A DNA stretch of 64,000 nucleotides from an uncultured Pseudogracilibacillus sp. (GCA_937974845.1 CALJVC010000050.1:1-64000); one strand, 5' to 3'. Positions 1 to 8,407 are shown, counted from the first letter of the stretch. Notes: generated by a model not told the origin, from the sequence alone. A program made the numbers and translations.

Positions 1-4
1 TTAC

Positions 5-973
5 TTATTTAAAATAATCTGGATAGACGGATTCTCCAAGATTTCTAGCTCCGTCGACTAACCGAGGACCAGGACGACTAATTGTATCTTCATCTAAATC
101 ATAGACGGCATCCTCTTTAATAGCTGTTACATCACTAAAGCCATCGCGTGCTTTTACTTGGTCTATGGCATCTTCAACGTAATTACCATAAAGAGTTATG
201 ATAACATCAGGATTAAAGTCTACGATTGCTTCGGCATCGATTTGGGCCCAACCTTCTAAATCTCCGGCCGCATTTTTAGCGCCGATTAGTTCGATTAGTT
301 CATGGAAAAAGGTACCTTGTCCACCAGTATAAATTTCTGGTTCTGGTGAAACTTCAAAAATGACGCTCTTTTTATCTTCTTCTGGGATTTCTTTCGCAAT
401 TTTCTCGATTTCAGCAAAAGCGTCCTTCATTTCTTCGACCAGTTTTTCAGCGTTATCTATAGCACCGGTCACTGTACCGATTTCTAAGATGGATTCATAA
501 GTGGCTTCGATGGACTGGGCATCTTGAACAAAATATACTGGGATATCGGCGTCTTCAATTTGCTCAAACGCTTCCAATGAACTGTTGGCACTTGATTCGT
601 GTGCTAAGACGAGATCTGGGTCTAAACTAATTACTTTTTCTACATTGATATTGTAGTCGCCAACCTTTTCGATATCTGCTACATCTTCTGGATAGTTATC
701 GTTTTCCGTTACACCAATGACACGTTCGCCAAGATCTAGGGCGAATAAGATTTCCGTATTACTAGGAATTGTGGAAACAATCGTCTCGGGCTCTTCTTCC
801 AAGGTAACATTTTTACCCGTTGCATCCGTGACTTCTAAAGGAAAGCTAGTTACTTCTGTATCTGCTTGGTCTGTTGTCGTTTCCTGATTTGTTTCTTCGG
901 TTGCACCACATGCAATAACTAAAACTGAAAAAATAGATAATAAGAAAAGTACCGTCAATCTTTTTAAACGCAT
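5..973 (-). CDS. btuF: Cobalamin (B12)-type ABC transporter substrate-binding lipoprotein
   Basis: This 322-residue protein is the solute-binding lipoprotein of an ABC importer of the BtuF/FepB/FhuD class, which presents cobalamin or ferric siderophores to a membrane permease. The N terminus has basic residues, a hydrophobic run and a lipobox (VIAC, Cys22), so it should be lipid-anchored outside the membrane. An acidic linker is followed by the periplasmic-binding fold typical of the family, beginning near FPLEVTDATG. The cobalamin riboswitch just upstream argues for B12 rather than iron as substrate; that is inference from context. The start ATG (complement of 971-973) follows AGGAGG at 981-986. 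Permease and ATPase genes, if present, lie beyond the left window edge because this gene ends at base 5. It sits where topA/trmFO would be in B. subtilis. Confidence 0.8.
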   Translation of the reverse strand: MRLKRLTVLFLLSIFSVLVIACGATEETNQETTTDQADTEVTSFPLEVTDATGKNVTLEEEPETIVSTIPSNTEILFALDLGERVIGVTENDNYPEDVADIEKVGDYNINVEKVISLDPDLVLAHESSANSSLEAFEQIEDADIPVYFVQDAQSIEATYESILEIGTVTGAIDNAEKLVEEMKDAFAEIEKIAKEIPEEDKKSVIFEVSPEPEIYTGGQGTFFHELIELIGAKNAAGDLEGWAQIDAEAIVDFNPDVIITLYGNYVEDAIDQVKARDGFSDVTAIKEDAVYDLDEDTISRPGPRLVDGARNLGESVYPDYFK

Positions 974-1070
974 GGTTATTCCTCCTAACTCCTAATTGTT
1001 TGTATTCAGAAAATACATACAAGCTTAAAAGTCCACACCTCCCTAATCCCCGTAGGTTGTGTTTTATGTA

Positions 1071-1210
1071 ATAAGATAGATAGGTTTCCTGGCTCTTCTT
1101 CATTGCAAGGATAGCCCTTCCCATACAATTTCGTACAGTGGTTTTGCTCCCTCGCTCCGACCTACAGTGGCGGGTCCGCGTTGGTTTTCAACTTCCCTTT
1201 TCTATCTTAT
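1071..1210 (-). promoter_or_regulatory. Cobalamin (AdoCbl) riboswitch
   Basis: Read on the minus strand, the region shows the cobalamin riboswitch signature in order: AAAAGGGAA, a GTTGAAAACCAAC hairpin element, the B12-box core GCGGACCCGCCACTGTA, a GGGAAGGGC segment, and GAGCCAGGAAACCTATC near the 3' side. A 9-bp P1 helix closes it: ATAAGATAG (complement of 1202-1210) pairs with CTATCTTAT (complement of 1071-1079). Downstream, ACACAACCT and AGGTGTGG can pair and are followed by a short U run (complement of 1027-1030), a possible terminator; a second small hairpin (TGTATT/AATACA) lies just before the ribosome site. In this class, ligand binding shuts off the downstream gene. Confidence 0.9.
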
Positions 1211-1230
1211 TCGTTAGGTTACACTATTTT

Positions 1231-1236
1231 ATTATA
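1231..1236 (-). promoter_or_regulatory. Candidate -10 element for the riboswitch transcript
   Basis: On the minus strand TATAAT lies about 20 bases before the riboswitch P1 helix, a fitting place for the promoter of the btuF-like gene. No good -35 box is seen 16-18 bases upstream, so the call rests on the perfect -10 hexamer and its position. Confidence 0.5.
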
Positions 1237-1298
1237 CATAAATTGCCTCCCCATTCCTATTGATATAAGATATTTGCTTTCCGCTTTAACCACTTCGT

Positions 1299-1328
1299 TT
1301 GACAATTCCCTTGAAAAAATAGTAAAAT
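1299..1328 (+). promoter_or_regulatory. Candidate sigma-A promoter upstream of xerC (distal)
   Basis: TTGACA (1299-1304) and TAAAAT (1323-1328) are separated by 18 bases. It would give a leader of about 150 bases ahead of xerC. The rest of the gap (1237-1484) has no credible gene; it holds AT-rich sequence and an 8-base direct repeat CAATTCAG at 1386-1393 and 1404-1411. Confidence 0.4.
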
Positions 1329-1419
1329 CATTCCTTGGAATAAAACAAAAAGTTAACAAAGTCGATAAGATTTAATTAATTAAGTCAATTCAGAATCTTA
1401 ACACAATTCAGTTTTATGA

Positions 1420-1448
1420 TTGCTGTTAAAAATGATTTGTGATATGCT
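1420..1448 (+). promoter_or_regulatory. Candidate sigma-A promoter upstream of xerC (proximal)
   Basis: TTGCTG (1420-1425), a 17-base spacer and TATGCT (1443-1448) preceded by TG at -14/-15 make an extended -10 promoter. Transcription would start near 1455, about 30 bases before the preferred xerC start. Confidence 0.35.
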
Positions 1449-1484
1449 TTATTTGTTGAAAAAATGTCAACTTGGAGTGAGAAC

Positions 1485-2393
1485 GTGACGTCTAATCAAG
1501 CTTATATAGAACGTTTTATCACTTATTTATATGTGGAAAAAAACGCCTCTCCTTATACCATTCGTTTTTATCGGCAGGATATTTTACGCTTTGAAGCCTT
1601 TATGGAGAAGATGAATATCACGGAGTTTACCGCAGTGACCTATCGTGATGTACGCCGATTTTTAGCACATCTTTACGAACGGAAATTAAGTAGAAAAACT
1701 GTCTCACGAATGTTATCTAGCTTACGCTCCTTCTACAAGTTTTTAGAAAGGGAAAAGCTTGCTACGTCTAATCCTTTTGTTCGTATCCCATTACCCAAGC
1801 AGCATAAATTGATTCCTGATTTTTTTTATGAAGAAGAATTAGTACAGTTGTTTCGAGTCAATGATCTTACGACACCATTAGGTCAACGAAACCAGGCCTT
1901 GTTAGAATTGCTTTATGCGACAGGAGTTCGCGTTAGTGAATGCGAAGCCTTGACTCTAGGAAGTATAGATTTTGATTTATCCATCATTAAGGTGATGGGA
2001 AAAGGGAAGAAGGAAAGGTATATACCTTTTGGCAAATTTGCTGAAGAAGCCCTAGAGATGTATATTAGAGAAGGTAGGAAGTTACTGTTACATAAAGCCA
2101 AAAAAGAAACCGATCGACTTTTTTTAAATGCCCGAGGAGAACCTTTAACGGATCGGGGTATTCGGTATGTCTTAAATCAGATGATTCGAAATACTTCCTT
2201 AACGGTTAGTATTCATCCTCATAAATTTAGGCATACGTTTGCTACCCATTTACTAAATGAAGGGGCAGATTTGCGTACTGTACAGGAATTGTTAGGCCAT
2301 GAAAATTTATCTACGACGCAAATCTATACCCATGTTTCTAAAGATCGGTTACGCCATGTATACATGCATAGCCATCCTCGTGCGAAGGATTAA
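1485..2393 (+). CDS. xerC: Tyrosine recombinase XerC (CodV)
   Basis: A 302-residue tyrosine recombinase that, with XerD, resolves chromosome dimers at the dif site. The N-terminal SAM-like DNA-binding domain covers about the first 100 residues. The catalytic domain follows, with the family residues visible: Arg in TGVRVSE (about residue 149), HKFRHTFATH, LGHENL and the nucleophile Tyr in TTQIYTHVS (about 281). It aligns closely with B. subtilis CodV, and the downstream hslV-hslU-codY order confirms the locus. I chose the GTG at 1485 because GGAGTGAG (1474-1481) sits 3-7 bases before it; an in-frame ATG at 1464 would add 7 residues but has no clear ribosome site. It is probably cotranscribed with hslV, 23 bases downstream. 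Confidence 0.93.
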   Translation: MTSNQAYIERFITYLYVEKNASPYTIRFYRQDILRFEAFMEKMNITEFTAVTYRDVRRFLAHLYERKLSRKTVSRMLSSLRSFYKFLEREKLATSNPFVRIPLPKQHKLIPDFFYEEELVQLFRVNDLTTPLGQRNQALLELLYATGVRVSECEALTLGSIDFDLSIIKVMGKGKKERYIPFGKFAEEALEMYIREGRKLLLHKAKKETDRLFLNARGEPLTDRGIRYVLNQMIRNTSLTVSIHPHKFRHTFATHLLNEGADLRTVQELLGHENLSTTQIYTHVSKDRLRHVYMHSHPRAKD

Positions 2394-2416
2394 TTCGATA
2401 GATAGGAGCGATTTTA

Positions 2417-2962
2417 ATGGATTCGACCTTTCATGCGACGACAATTTTTGCGGTACAACATAAGGGCCAGTCAGCCATGAGTGGCGATGGTCAAGTGACA
2501 TTAGGAGAAGCAGTAATTATGAAGCACACAGCTCAAAAAGTCCGTACCCTTTACCATGGGAAGGTGGTAGCCGGCTTTGCTGGGTCGGTTGCGGATGCAT
2601 TCACTTTATTTGAAACCTTTGAAAAGAAACTAGAACAGTATGATGGAAACTTGGAACGAGCTGCTGTCGAGCTGGCGACGAAATGGCGCAGTGATAAAGT
2701 GTTGCGCAAACTAGAAGCTATGTTGATTGTGATGAATAAAGAGACGATGTTACTTGTTTCTGGTACCGGTGAAGTGATTGAACCGGATGATGGACTTTTA
2801 GCCATTGGTTCCGGTGCCAATTACGCTTTGAGTGCTGGAAGGGCTTTGAAAAGACATGCTAGCCATTTAACGGCCAAAGAAATTAGCGAAACAGCCTTAC
2901 AAATCGCTAGTGAAATTTGTGTATACACAAATGATCGAATCGTCACTAAAGTAATCGAATAA
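2417..2962 (+). CDS. hslV: HslV/ClpQ peptidase subunit of the HslUV (CodWX) protease
   Basis: This is the 181-residue proteasome-like peptidase that forms the double ring of HslVU, fed by the HslU unfoldase. The fold is the Ntn-hydrolase type, with FHATTIFAV near the N terminus, then [38 protein letters not shown] and [14 protein letters not shown]. The start ATG follows TAGGAGCG. The mature N terminus is uncertain. In B. subtilis the enzyme begins Met-Ser and is reported to use an N-terminal serine, whereas this protein begins Met-Asp-Ser-Thr-Phe-His-Ala-Thr-Thr. Exposing a Ser or Thr nucleophile would need removal of more than Met, for example cleavage before the first Thr of ATT. Confidence 0.95.
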   Translation: MDSTFHATTIFAVQHKGQSAMSGDGQVTLGEAVIMKHTAQKVRTLYHGKVVAGFAGSVADAFTLFETFEKKLEQYDGNLERAAVELATKWRSDKVLRKLEAMLIVMNKETMLLVSGTGEVIEPDDGLLAIGSGANYALSAGRALKRHASHLTAKEISETALQIASEICVYTNDRIVTKVIE

Positions 2963-2990
2963 ATTTGTTTTTGAGAATGGAGTGTTCAGG

Positions 2991-4388
2991 ATGATGGAAG
3001 CTAACTATACTCCGAGAGAAATTGTTGAAAAGCTTGATCGATATATTATAGGTCAGCGAGAAGCAAAACGCTCTGTCGCTGTCGCCTTACGTAACCGATA
3101 TCGTCGTCTACATTTAGATGCATCGATGCGGGATGAAATTATTCCAAAAAATATATTGATGATCGGCCCGACCGGGGTAGGGAAGACAGAGATTGCTCGC
3201 CGTTTAGCTAAGCTGGTTAATGCCCCGTTTGTGAAAGTAGAAGCTACGAAATTCACAGAGGTCGGTTATGTTGGTCGAGATGTTGATTCTATGATTCGTG
3301 ATTTAGTCGAGGTAGCAGTCCAAATTGTAAAAAAGGAAAAAATGGATAAAGTAAAGGTTAAAGCAACCGAAGAAGCAAATAAAAAACTCGTCCGTCTGCT
3401 CGTTCCTAGCATGAAGGAAGAAAAACAAATTAAAAATCCTTTAGAAATGTTCTTTAATAACATGGAGCAGGATGAAGAGGAGGACGAACAAGGTAACGAA
3501 AGTATCCGTACACAACGGAATAGGGTTCGTCGTCTTTTAGAATTAGGAGAATTAGAAGATCAAAAAGTAGAGATCGAAATAGAGGAGCAACCTCCTTCGA
3601 TGTTTGACCTATTACAAGGTTCTGGAATGGAACAAATGGGTATGAACATGCAAGAGGCTTTTAACTCCTTGCTTCCGACAAAAAAGAGAAAAAGAAAAGT
3701 GAAGGTGAGCGAAGCGAGGAAGATTTTAACCCAACAAGAAGCAAATAAGTTAATCGACCATGAAGAAGCCCAGCAAGAAGCCATTGAACGGGCTGAACAA
3801 TCAGGAATTGTTTTTATCGATGAAATCGATAAGGTTGCTGGTTCTGATACGGAAGGAAGTGGGCCTAATATTTCCCGTGAAGGTGTTCAACGGGATATTT
3901 TGCCGATTGTTGAAGGTTCCACAGTGATGACAAAATACGGTCCGGTAAAAACCGATCACATCCTATTTATTGGAGCCGGTGCCTTCCATATGGCAAAACC
4001 ATCTGACCTAATACCGGAATTACAAGGACGCTTTCCAGTACGTGTAGAGTTTGATAAATTGACAACGGAGGATTTTGTGCGTATTTTAACCGAACCTTCG
4101 AATGCTCTGTTAAAACAGTATAAAGCGTTGTTAAAAACAGAAGGAATTGAAGTAACTTTCAGCGATGAAGCAATCGAAAGAATTGCAGAAATCGCTTATC
4201 AAGTGAATCAAGAAACAGATAATATTGGTGCTCGACGTTTACACACTATCTTAGAAAAGCTACTTGAAGACCTATCCTTTGAAGCGCCTGATATTACATT
4301 GCCATCCATTGAAATTACAACGCAATATGTAAATGAAAAACTCGAAGATATCGTAGAAGACAAAGATTTAAGTCAATTTATTTTATAA
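2991..4388 (+). CDS. hslU: HslU/ClpY ATP-dependent unfoldase of HslUV
   Basis: A 465-residue AAA+ ATPase that recognises, unfolds and threads substrates into HslV. Visible features are the N-terminal [16 protein letters not shown] segment, Walker [10 protein letters not shown] (about residue 59), the pore motif region EVGYVGRD, a charged intermediate I-domain rich in Lys/Glu (about 130-240), Walker B FIDEIDK, the sensor segment and the C-terminal tail LSQFIL that inserts into HslV. The length is normal (467 in B. subtilis). The ATG at 2991 is preferred because GGAGTG (2979-2984) lies 6-8 bases upstream; the earlier in-frame GTG at 2982 overlaps that ribosome site. The gene follows hslV by 28 bases, consistent with one transcript. 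Confidence 0.96.
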   Translation: MMEANYTPREIVEKLDRYIIGQREAKRSVAVALRNRYRRLHLDASMRDEIIPKNILMIGPTGVGKTEIARRLAKLVNAPFVKVEATKFTEVGYVGRDVDSMIRDLVEVAVQIVKKEKMDKVKVKATEEANKKLVRLLVPSMKEEKQIKNPLEMFFNNMEQDEEEDEQGNESIRTQRNRVRRLLELGELEDQKVEIEIEEQPPSMFDLLQGSGMEQMGMNMQEAFNSLLPTKKRKRKVKVSEARKILTQQEANKLIDHEEAQQEAIERAEQSGIVFIDEIDKVAGSDTEGSGPNISREGVQRDILPIVEGSTVMTKYGPVKTDHILFIGAGAFHMAKPSDLIPELQGRFPVRVEFDKLTTEDFVRILTEPSNALLKQYKALLKTEGIEVTFSDEAIERIAEIAYQVNQETDNIGARRLHTILEKLLEDLSFEAPDITLPSIEITTQYVNEKLEDIVEDKDLSQFIL

Positions 4389-4414
4389 TTAATTAGAAAA
4401 TTGGAGGTAAGAAT

Positions 4415-5194
4415 ATGACCTTATTAGATCGAGTTAGAAGAGTCAATGCATTGTTACAAAAAACAGCTGGTCAACCAGTAAACTTTAATGAAATGGCAAA
4501 AACATTATCAGAGGTTATGGATGGTAATGTCTTCATTCTAAGTCGAAAAGGGAAATTATTAGGAGCGGCAGTCTCCCAAGAAATCGAAAACGAGCGTGTA
4601 AAAAGGATGTTAGAAGAACGGCAATTCCCAGAAGAATACACGGAATCTTTATTTAACATATATCAGACGACAGCGAACATCGATGTCGATAGTGTCTATA
4701 GTGTATACCCGGTGGAAAACAAAGAATTATTTAGAAATGGATTAACGACGATCGTCCCGATTATTGGTGGCGGTGGTCGCCATGGAACTTTAATTATCGG
4801 CCGTTTAGGTGATGAATTTACTGATGATGACCTTGTTTTAGCTGAATATAGCGCTACCGTCGTTTGTATGGAAATTTTACAAGGGAAGGCCGAAGAAATT
4901 GAGATGGAGGCCCGTAGCAAGGCGGTAGTACAAATGGCGATTAGCTCCTTATCGTTTAGTGAGTTAGAAGCGATCGAACATATTTTTGATGAATTAGATG
5001 GTAAAGAAGGCTTGCTTGTAGCAAGTAAAGTAGCCGATCGAGTCGGTATTACTCGTTCAGTTATCGTAAATGCTTTACGCAAGTTAGAAAGTGCCGGGGT
5101 AATCGAATCCCGTTCCTTAGGAATGAAGGGTACTTATATTAAAGTTCTTAATGAAAAATTTCTAGTAGAATTAGAAAAGTTAAAACAAGAATAA
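4415..5194 (+). CDS. codY: GTP/branched-chain amino acid-sensing regulator CodY
   Basis: CodY is the global nutrient-responsive repressor of low-G+C Gram-positives, binding isoleucine/valine and GTP. The 259-residue protein has the N-terminal GAF domain ([15 protein letters not shown] through VVCMEILQG) and a C-terminal winged helix-turn-helix with [25 protein letters not shown] (recognition helix about residues 203-226). It is full length (259 in B. subtilis). The ribosome site is GGAGG before ATG 4415. It is the last gene of the xerC-hslVU-codY unit and is closed by the terminator at 5211-5254. No sequence difference affecting function is visible. Confidence 0.97.
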   Translation: MTLLDRVRRVNALLQKTAGQPVNFNEMAKTLSEVMDGNVFILSRKGKLLGAAVSQEIENERVKRMLEERQFPEEYTESLFNIYQTTANIDVDSVYSVYPVENKELFRNGLTTIVPIIGGGGRHGTLIIGRLGDEFTDDDLVLAEYSATVVCMEILQGKAEEIEMEARSKAVVQMAISSLSFSELEAIEHIFDELDGKEGLLVASKVADRVGITRSVIVNALRKLESAGVIESRSLGMKGTYIKVLNEKFLVELEKLKQE

Positions 5195-5210
5195 AATAAC
5201 TAAAATGGAG

Positions 5211-5254
5211 AAAAATACGAAGTTTTGGCGATTTTCCCAAACTTCGTATTTTTT
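5211..5254 (+). terminator. Rho-independent terminator after codY
   Basis: AAATACGAAGTTTTGG (5213-5228) pairs with CCAAACTTCGTATTT (one bulged T), followed by a run of T. It separates the codY unit from the fla/che operon. Confidence 0.9.
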
Positions 5255-5311
5255 AATAAATGAAAAAAAATCGACAATTTATAAACTTTTATTAAACAAA
5301 AATATAAAATA

Positions 5312-5320
5312 TGGTATAAA
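5312..5320 (+). promoter_or_regulatory. Candidate promoter of the fla/che operon and its 5' leader
   Basis: TGGTATAAA (TG at 5312-5313, hexamer TATAAA 5315-5320) is an extended -10 element with only a weak -35 (TTAAAC, 5292-5297). This is the sole good sigma-A candidate in the 370-base gap between codY and flgB. The leader from about 5327 to 5568 holds no open frame I believe. It contains a 7-bp hairpin, TTTAGGA (5479-5485) with TCCTAAA (5494-5500). I could not find a convincing sigma-D promoter (TAAA-N15-GCCGATAT), although B. subtilis has one here. Confidence 0.45.
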
Positions 5321-5568
5321 TGATGTAGAGTGGATAAAAAGTTGTCAATTTTAAAGCATGATCCTGTTTTTAGGAATTTAGTCCAATTTGACTAGTTTTA
5401 TTAGATGTCGAAAACGCTTCAAACGAATATCTAGGTGATAGGAATCATCTATAAGACTTTTACGCTGAAAAGGTAGACTTTAGGAGTAAACTTTCCTAAA
5501 ATGATGGTAGGAAATTGATTTGAAAAGAGCACAACTTTTTGATTAGAAAATGAAGGAAGGTGAACGGA

Positions 5569-5961
5569 ATGAAAATTTTCGACAATACTTTTCATAGCCT
5601 TGAAAATGCTTTAAACTATGCATCAAAACGAAACCAAGTAATTAGTAACAATATTGCCAATTCCGATACGCCATATTATAAAACGAAAGATGTACGATTT
5701 AAATCTCACTTAGAGAAGGAAATGGGCAAACAGATGGAAAACTTCCGGACCCATTCTAAACATTTTCGTTTTTCTCAGGACGTTTCACCTTACCAAATCG
5801 TGACGAATAACCGGACGACCTTTAATCATAATGGGAATAATGTTGATATGGACAAGGAAATGTCTAATTTGGCTAAAAACCAAATTTATTATCAAAGTTT
5901 AGTAGATAATGTGAATGCGAAATTCCATCGCTTACAATCAGTTATTAGAGGAGGCCGTTAA
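5569..5961 (+). CDS. flgB: Flagellar basal-body proximal rod protein FlgB
   Basis: FlgB is one of the proximal rod subunits that connect the MS ring to the distal rod. At 130 residues it matches the family size (129 in B. subtilis) and shows the rod-protein N-terminal motif SNNIANSDTPYYK, characteristic of axial proteins, plus the C-terminal coiled segment VDMDKEMSNLAKNQIYYQ. ATG 5569 is chosen because AAGGAAGGTG ends 6 bases upstream; an in-frame GTG at 5560 lies inside that ribosome site. It is the first gene of the fla/che operon, and flgC begins 3 bases after its stop. Confidence 0.95.
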   Translation: MKIFDNTFHSLENALNYASKRNQVISNNIANSDTPYYKTKDVRFKSHLEKEMGKQMENFRTHSKHFRFSQDVSPYQIVTNNRTTFNHNGNNVDMDKEMSNLAKNQIYYQSLVDNVNAKFHRLQSVIRGGR

Positions 5962-5963
5962 CC

Positions 5964-6419
5964 ATGTCGATTTTCCATTCTTTTAATATTAGTTCTAGCG
6001 GATTAACTTCCCAACGATTACGCATGGATGTCGCGGCTTCTAATATTGCTAATGCCTATACGACCCGCGCAAGAATAAATGAAAATGGTGAGTATGAACC
6101 TTACCGAAGAAAAATGGTTGCTATGCAGCCTCACGGGCAATCTTTTAAACATTTTCTACACAAAGCCCAGGCTGGCAGAAAAAAACCGACAGAAGGGGTA
6201 AAAGTAACTCATATTCTACACGATCGGGAACCTTTTAAATTAGTCTATGATCCTTCTCATCCCGATGCGAATGATGAAGGTTATGTTCAGTATCCGAATG
6301 TTGATCCCCTTAAAGAAATGGTAGATATTATGAGTGCAACTCGCTCTTACGAAGCAAATGTTACAGCTTTAAACGCGACGAAGGACATGCTCTTAAAAGC
6401 GTTAGAAATTGGTAAATAA
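5964..6419 (+). CDS. flgC: Flagellar basal-body rod protein FlgC
   Basis: A 151-residue proximal rod subunit exported by the flagellar type III system. It has the N-terminal axial-protein pattern SGLTSQRLRMDVAASNIANAYT and the C-terminal PLKEMVDIMSATRSYEANVTALNATKDMLLKALEIG, which forms the coiled-coil core of the rod. Length is as expected. It follows flgB by 2 bases, with its ribosome site (GGAGG) inside the end of flgB, so translation is probably coupled. Confidence 0.95.
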   Translation: MSIFHSFNISSSGLTSQRLRMDVAASNIANAYTTRARINENGEYEPYRRKMVAMQPHGQSFKHFLHKAQAGRKKPTEGVKVTHILHDREPFKLVYDPSHPDANDEGYVQYPNVDPLKEMVDIMSATRSYEANVTALNATKDMLLKALEIGK

Positions 6420-6440
6420 CAGTAGTCGGAGGGATAGTAT

Positions 6441-6740
6441 ATGTTCGATAAAGTAAATCTACTAAAGCAACCTACTATGCAAGGAATTAATAAGAATCAC
6501 CCAATTCCAGATGAAAATAAAAGTAATTTTAAGCAGATTTTTAAAAACGCTATTGAAAAAGTTAGTAAAGTAGAAAACGAGGCTGATTTACAGCAGCAGT
6601 TGCTAGTTAATGGGAAAGTTGACGATTTACACCAAGTGATGATTGCGACTCAAAAGGCAACCATTACTATTGAAGCAGCTGTACAAATTCAACAAAAAGT
6701 AATCGACGCATACAACGAAGTAATGCGTATGCAAGTATAA
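6441..6740 (+). CDS. fliE: Flagellar hook-basal body protein FliE
   Basis: FliE is the adaptor between the FliF MS ring and the rod. The 99-residue protein has the conserved C-terminal half, with NFKQIFKNAIEKVSKVENEAD and DDLHQVMIATQKATITIEAAVQIQQKVIDAYNEVMRMQV, and a variable N terminus. Ribosome site GGAGGG precedes ATG 6441. It sits between flgC and fliF as in other Bacillales. A 48-base gap to fliF contains nothing but the fliF ribosome site. Confidence 0.94.
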   Translation: MFDKVNLLKQPTMQGINKNHPIPDENKSNFKQIFKNAIEKVSKVENEADLQQQLLVNGKVDDLHQVMIATQKATITIEAAVQIQQKVIDAYNEVMRMQV

Positions 6741-6788
6741 TAATGAATAATTTACTAGTTAACTATAAATGAAGACCGGTGGAATCCT

Positions 6789-8393
6789 ATGAACGAACAG
6801 TTAAAAAAGATAAATGAACAATTGAAAAAACTTTGGCAAGAAAGCTCACGGAAAAATAAAATAATTTTCTTTTCGTCGGTTGGTATTGTTCTTGTAGCTA
6901 TCATTGCGATCATCATTTTTGCTACCTCCAAAAACTTTGTACCTTTATATACGAATCTATCTCCTGCTGAAGTCGGTCAAATTAAAGAAGAACTCGACGC
7001 GCAAAATGTTCCGTATGAAATTACCGAAAATGGTACAGCTATTAAAGTTCCGAAGGAAGAAAGTGAACGTCTTCTAGTAGAATTGGCTGGCAAACAGATA
7101 CCAAAAAGTGGTCACATTGACTATTCTTTCTTTAGTGAAAATGCATCTTGGGGTGTAACAGATAACGAGTTTAATATGATGAAGCTCGATGCTATGAATA
7201 CGGAATTAGCGAATCTAATCAAAAGCATCGATGGTGTAGAAGATGCAGAAGTGATGATCACTTTGCCGGAGAAGTCAGTCTTTGTCAGCGATCAGGGTGA
7301 AGAAGCAAGTGCTGCCATTGTGCTACATACGGAGTTCGGTCATGAGTTCGAAGGGAACCAAATCGAATCCCTCTATCATTTAGTATCTAAGGCGGTACCG
7401 AATCTACCACCTGAAAATATCGTCATTCGTAACCAATACCTTGAATATTTCGACCTAGAAGAAAGTGAGTTTGAAGATGAGTATACTTATCAACAAACTG
7501 TGAAAAGAGATACAGAACGAGATATTCAACGCCGTTTACAGCAAATGCTCGGAGCGATGGTCGGAATGGATCGGGTGCTAGTATCGGTGACGGCAGATAT
7601 TGACTTTACGAAGGAAAATCGTGAAGAAGAATTGGTAGAGCCGGTAGATGTCGACAATATGGAAGGTGTACCAGTAAGTATCGAAACGATTCGAGAAACG
7701 TTTGAAGGTACTGAAGGTGGACCAGGAGTCGTTGGAACAGGAGAAGAAGACATTCCGAACTATCCAGCAGGTTTACAAGGACAAGATGGTGACTATGAAC
7801 TAGTAAAAGATACGATTAACTATGAACTTAACCGTATCAATCGTGAAATTGTTGAATCACCATACAAGGTACGCGATTTAGGTGTTCAAGTAGTCATCGA
7901 TAATGTCGTTGGTGTTGAAGATGGTGAGATTCAACAGTTGACCCAGCAGGAGCAAGGGGCGGTAGAAGAAGGTGTTGCTTCAATTTTGAACTCGATCATT
8001 ACGACATCAATTGATGGTGGATACGAAGAAGATGACGAAGAGGAGATGGATGTAGAAGATAAGATTTCTATCGTGTTCCAGCCCTTCAGTCATCATACAG
8101 ATGAAGCAGAGGATGCCGATGGCACATCGATTCCGATTTGGGTATACATTTTAGGCGGTGTGTTATTAGCAATTATTATTGCATTGATCGTCCTACTAAG
8201 AAGAAAGCGCAATGAAGAAGAGCTAGAAGAAGAGATAGCCTACGAAGAACCACTCGAAGAGGAAGAGGTGCCAGATCTTATGGCGCAGCCGAAATCTGAG
8301 GCTGACATCCAGCGAGAACAACTTGAACGTATGGCGGATGAAAATCCGGAAGATTTTGCAAAATTATTACGTAGTTGGATTTCTGATGATTAG
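6789..8393 (+). CDS. fliF: Flagellar MS-ring protein FliF
   Basis: FliF builds the membrane ring that is the platform for rod, switch and export apparatus. The 534-residue protein has two transmembrane segments, about residues 25-46 (IIFFSSVGIVLVAIIAIIIF) and 453-474 (WVYILGGVLLAIIIALIVLL), flanking extracellular ring-building motifs. The acidic cytoplasmic tail ends in LRSWISDD, the FliG-binding tail. Length matches the family (536 in B. subtilis). Its TAG stop overlaps the strong Shine-Dalgarno sequence that serves fliG. Confidence 0.96.
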   Translation: MNEQLKKINEQLKKLWQESSRKNKIIFFSSVGIVLVAIIAIIIFATSKNFVPLYTNLSPAEVGQIKEELDAQNVPYEITENGTAIKVPKEESERLLVELAGKQIPKSGHIDYSFFSENASWGVTDNEFNMMKLDAMNTELANLIKSIDGVEDAEVMITLPEKSVFVSDQGEEASAAIVLHTEFGHEFEGNQIESLYHLVSKAVPNLPPENIVIRNQYLEYFDLEESEFEDEYTYQQTVKRDTERDIQRRLQQMLGAMVGMDRVLVSVTADIDFTKENREEELVEPVDVDNMEGVPVSIETIRETFEGTEGGPGVVGTGEEDIPNYPAGLQGQDGDYELVKDTINYELNRINREIVESPYKVRDLGVQVVIDNVVGVEDGEIQQLTQQEQGAVEEGVASILNSIITTSIDGGYEEDDEEEMDVEDKISIVFQPFSHHTDEAEDADGTSIPIWVYILGGVLLAIIIALIVLLRRKRNEEELEEEIAYEEPLEEEEVPDLMAQPKSEADIQREQLERMADENPEDFAKLLRSWISDD

Positions 8394-8407
8394 AGGTGAG
8401 GGCAATC
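8392..8407 (+). promoter_or_regulatory. Ribosome binding site of fliG pointing to an ATC codon
   Basis: AGAGGTGAG (8392-8400) is the only good Shine-Dalgarno match here and overlaps the fliF stop. The codon at the ideal distance is ATC 8405-8407, which would give a protein beginning MARQARPLTG, close to the B. subtilis FliG start MARRDQDKLTG. The only standard start nearby, GTG 8396-8398, lies inside the Shine-Dalgarno sequence and would need reinitiation coupled to fliF. Confidence 0.5.

Noticed and set aside
846..1124. Minus-strand open frame of 92 codons
   Set aside because: It runs from the riboswitch aptamer into the btuF-like gene in another frame; its start is part of the GCAATGAAG aptamer segment and has no ribosome site.
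1181..1375. Plus-strand open frame of 64 codons before xerC
   Set aside because: It lies antisense to the riboswitch and across promoter sequence, with hydrophobic low-complexity translation and no ribosome site.
5409..5422. cre-like (CcpA) sequence CGAAAACGCTTCAA upstream of flgB
   Set aside because: Three mismatches to the TGWAANCGNTNWCA consensus at important positions; too weak to call.
5255..5568. Sigma-D promoter expected upstream of flgB
   Set aside because: No sequence close to TAAA-N15-GCCGATAT was found; the best partial match (around ACGAATAT) lacks a proper upstream box.
5560..5590. Possible CodY box near the flgB start (AATTTTC half-site)
   Set aside because: Only about 9 of 15 positions fit AATTTTCWGAAAATT, and the site lies inside coding sequence.
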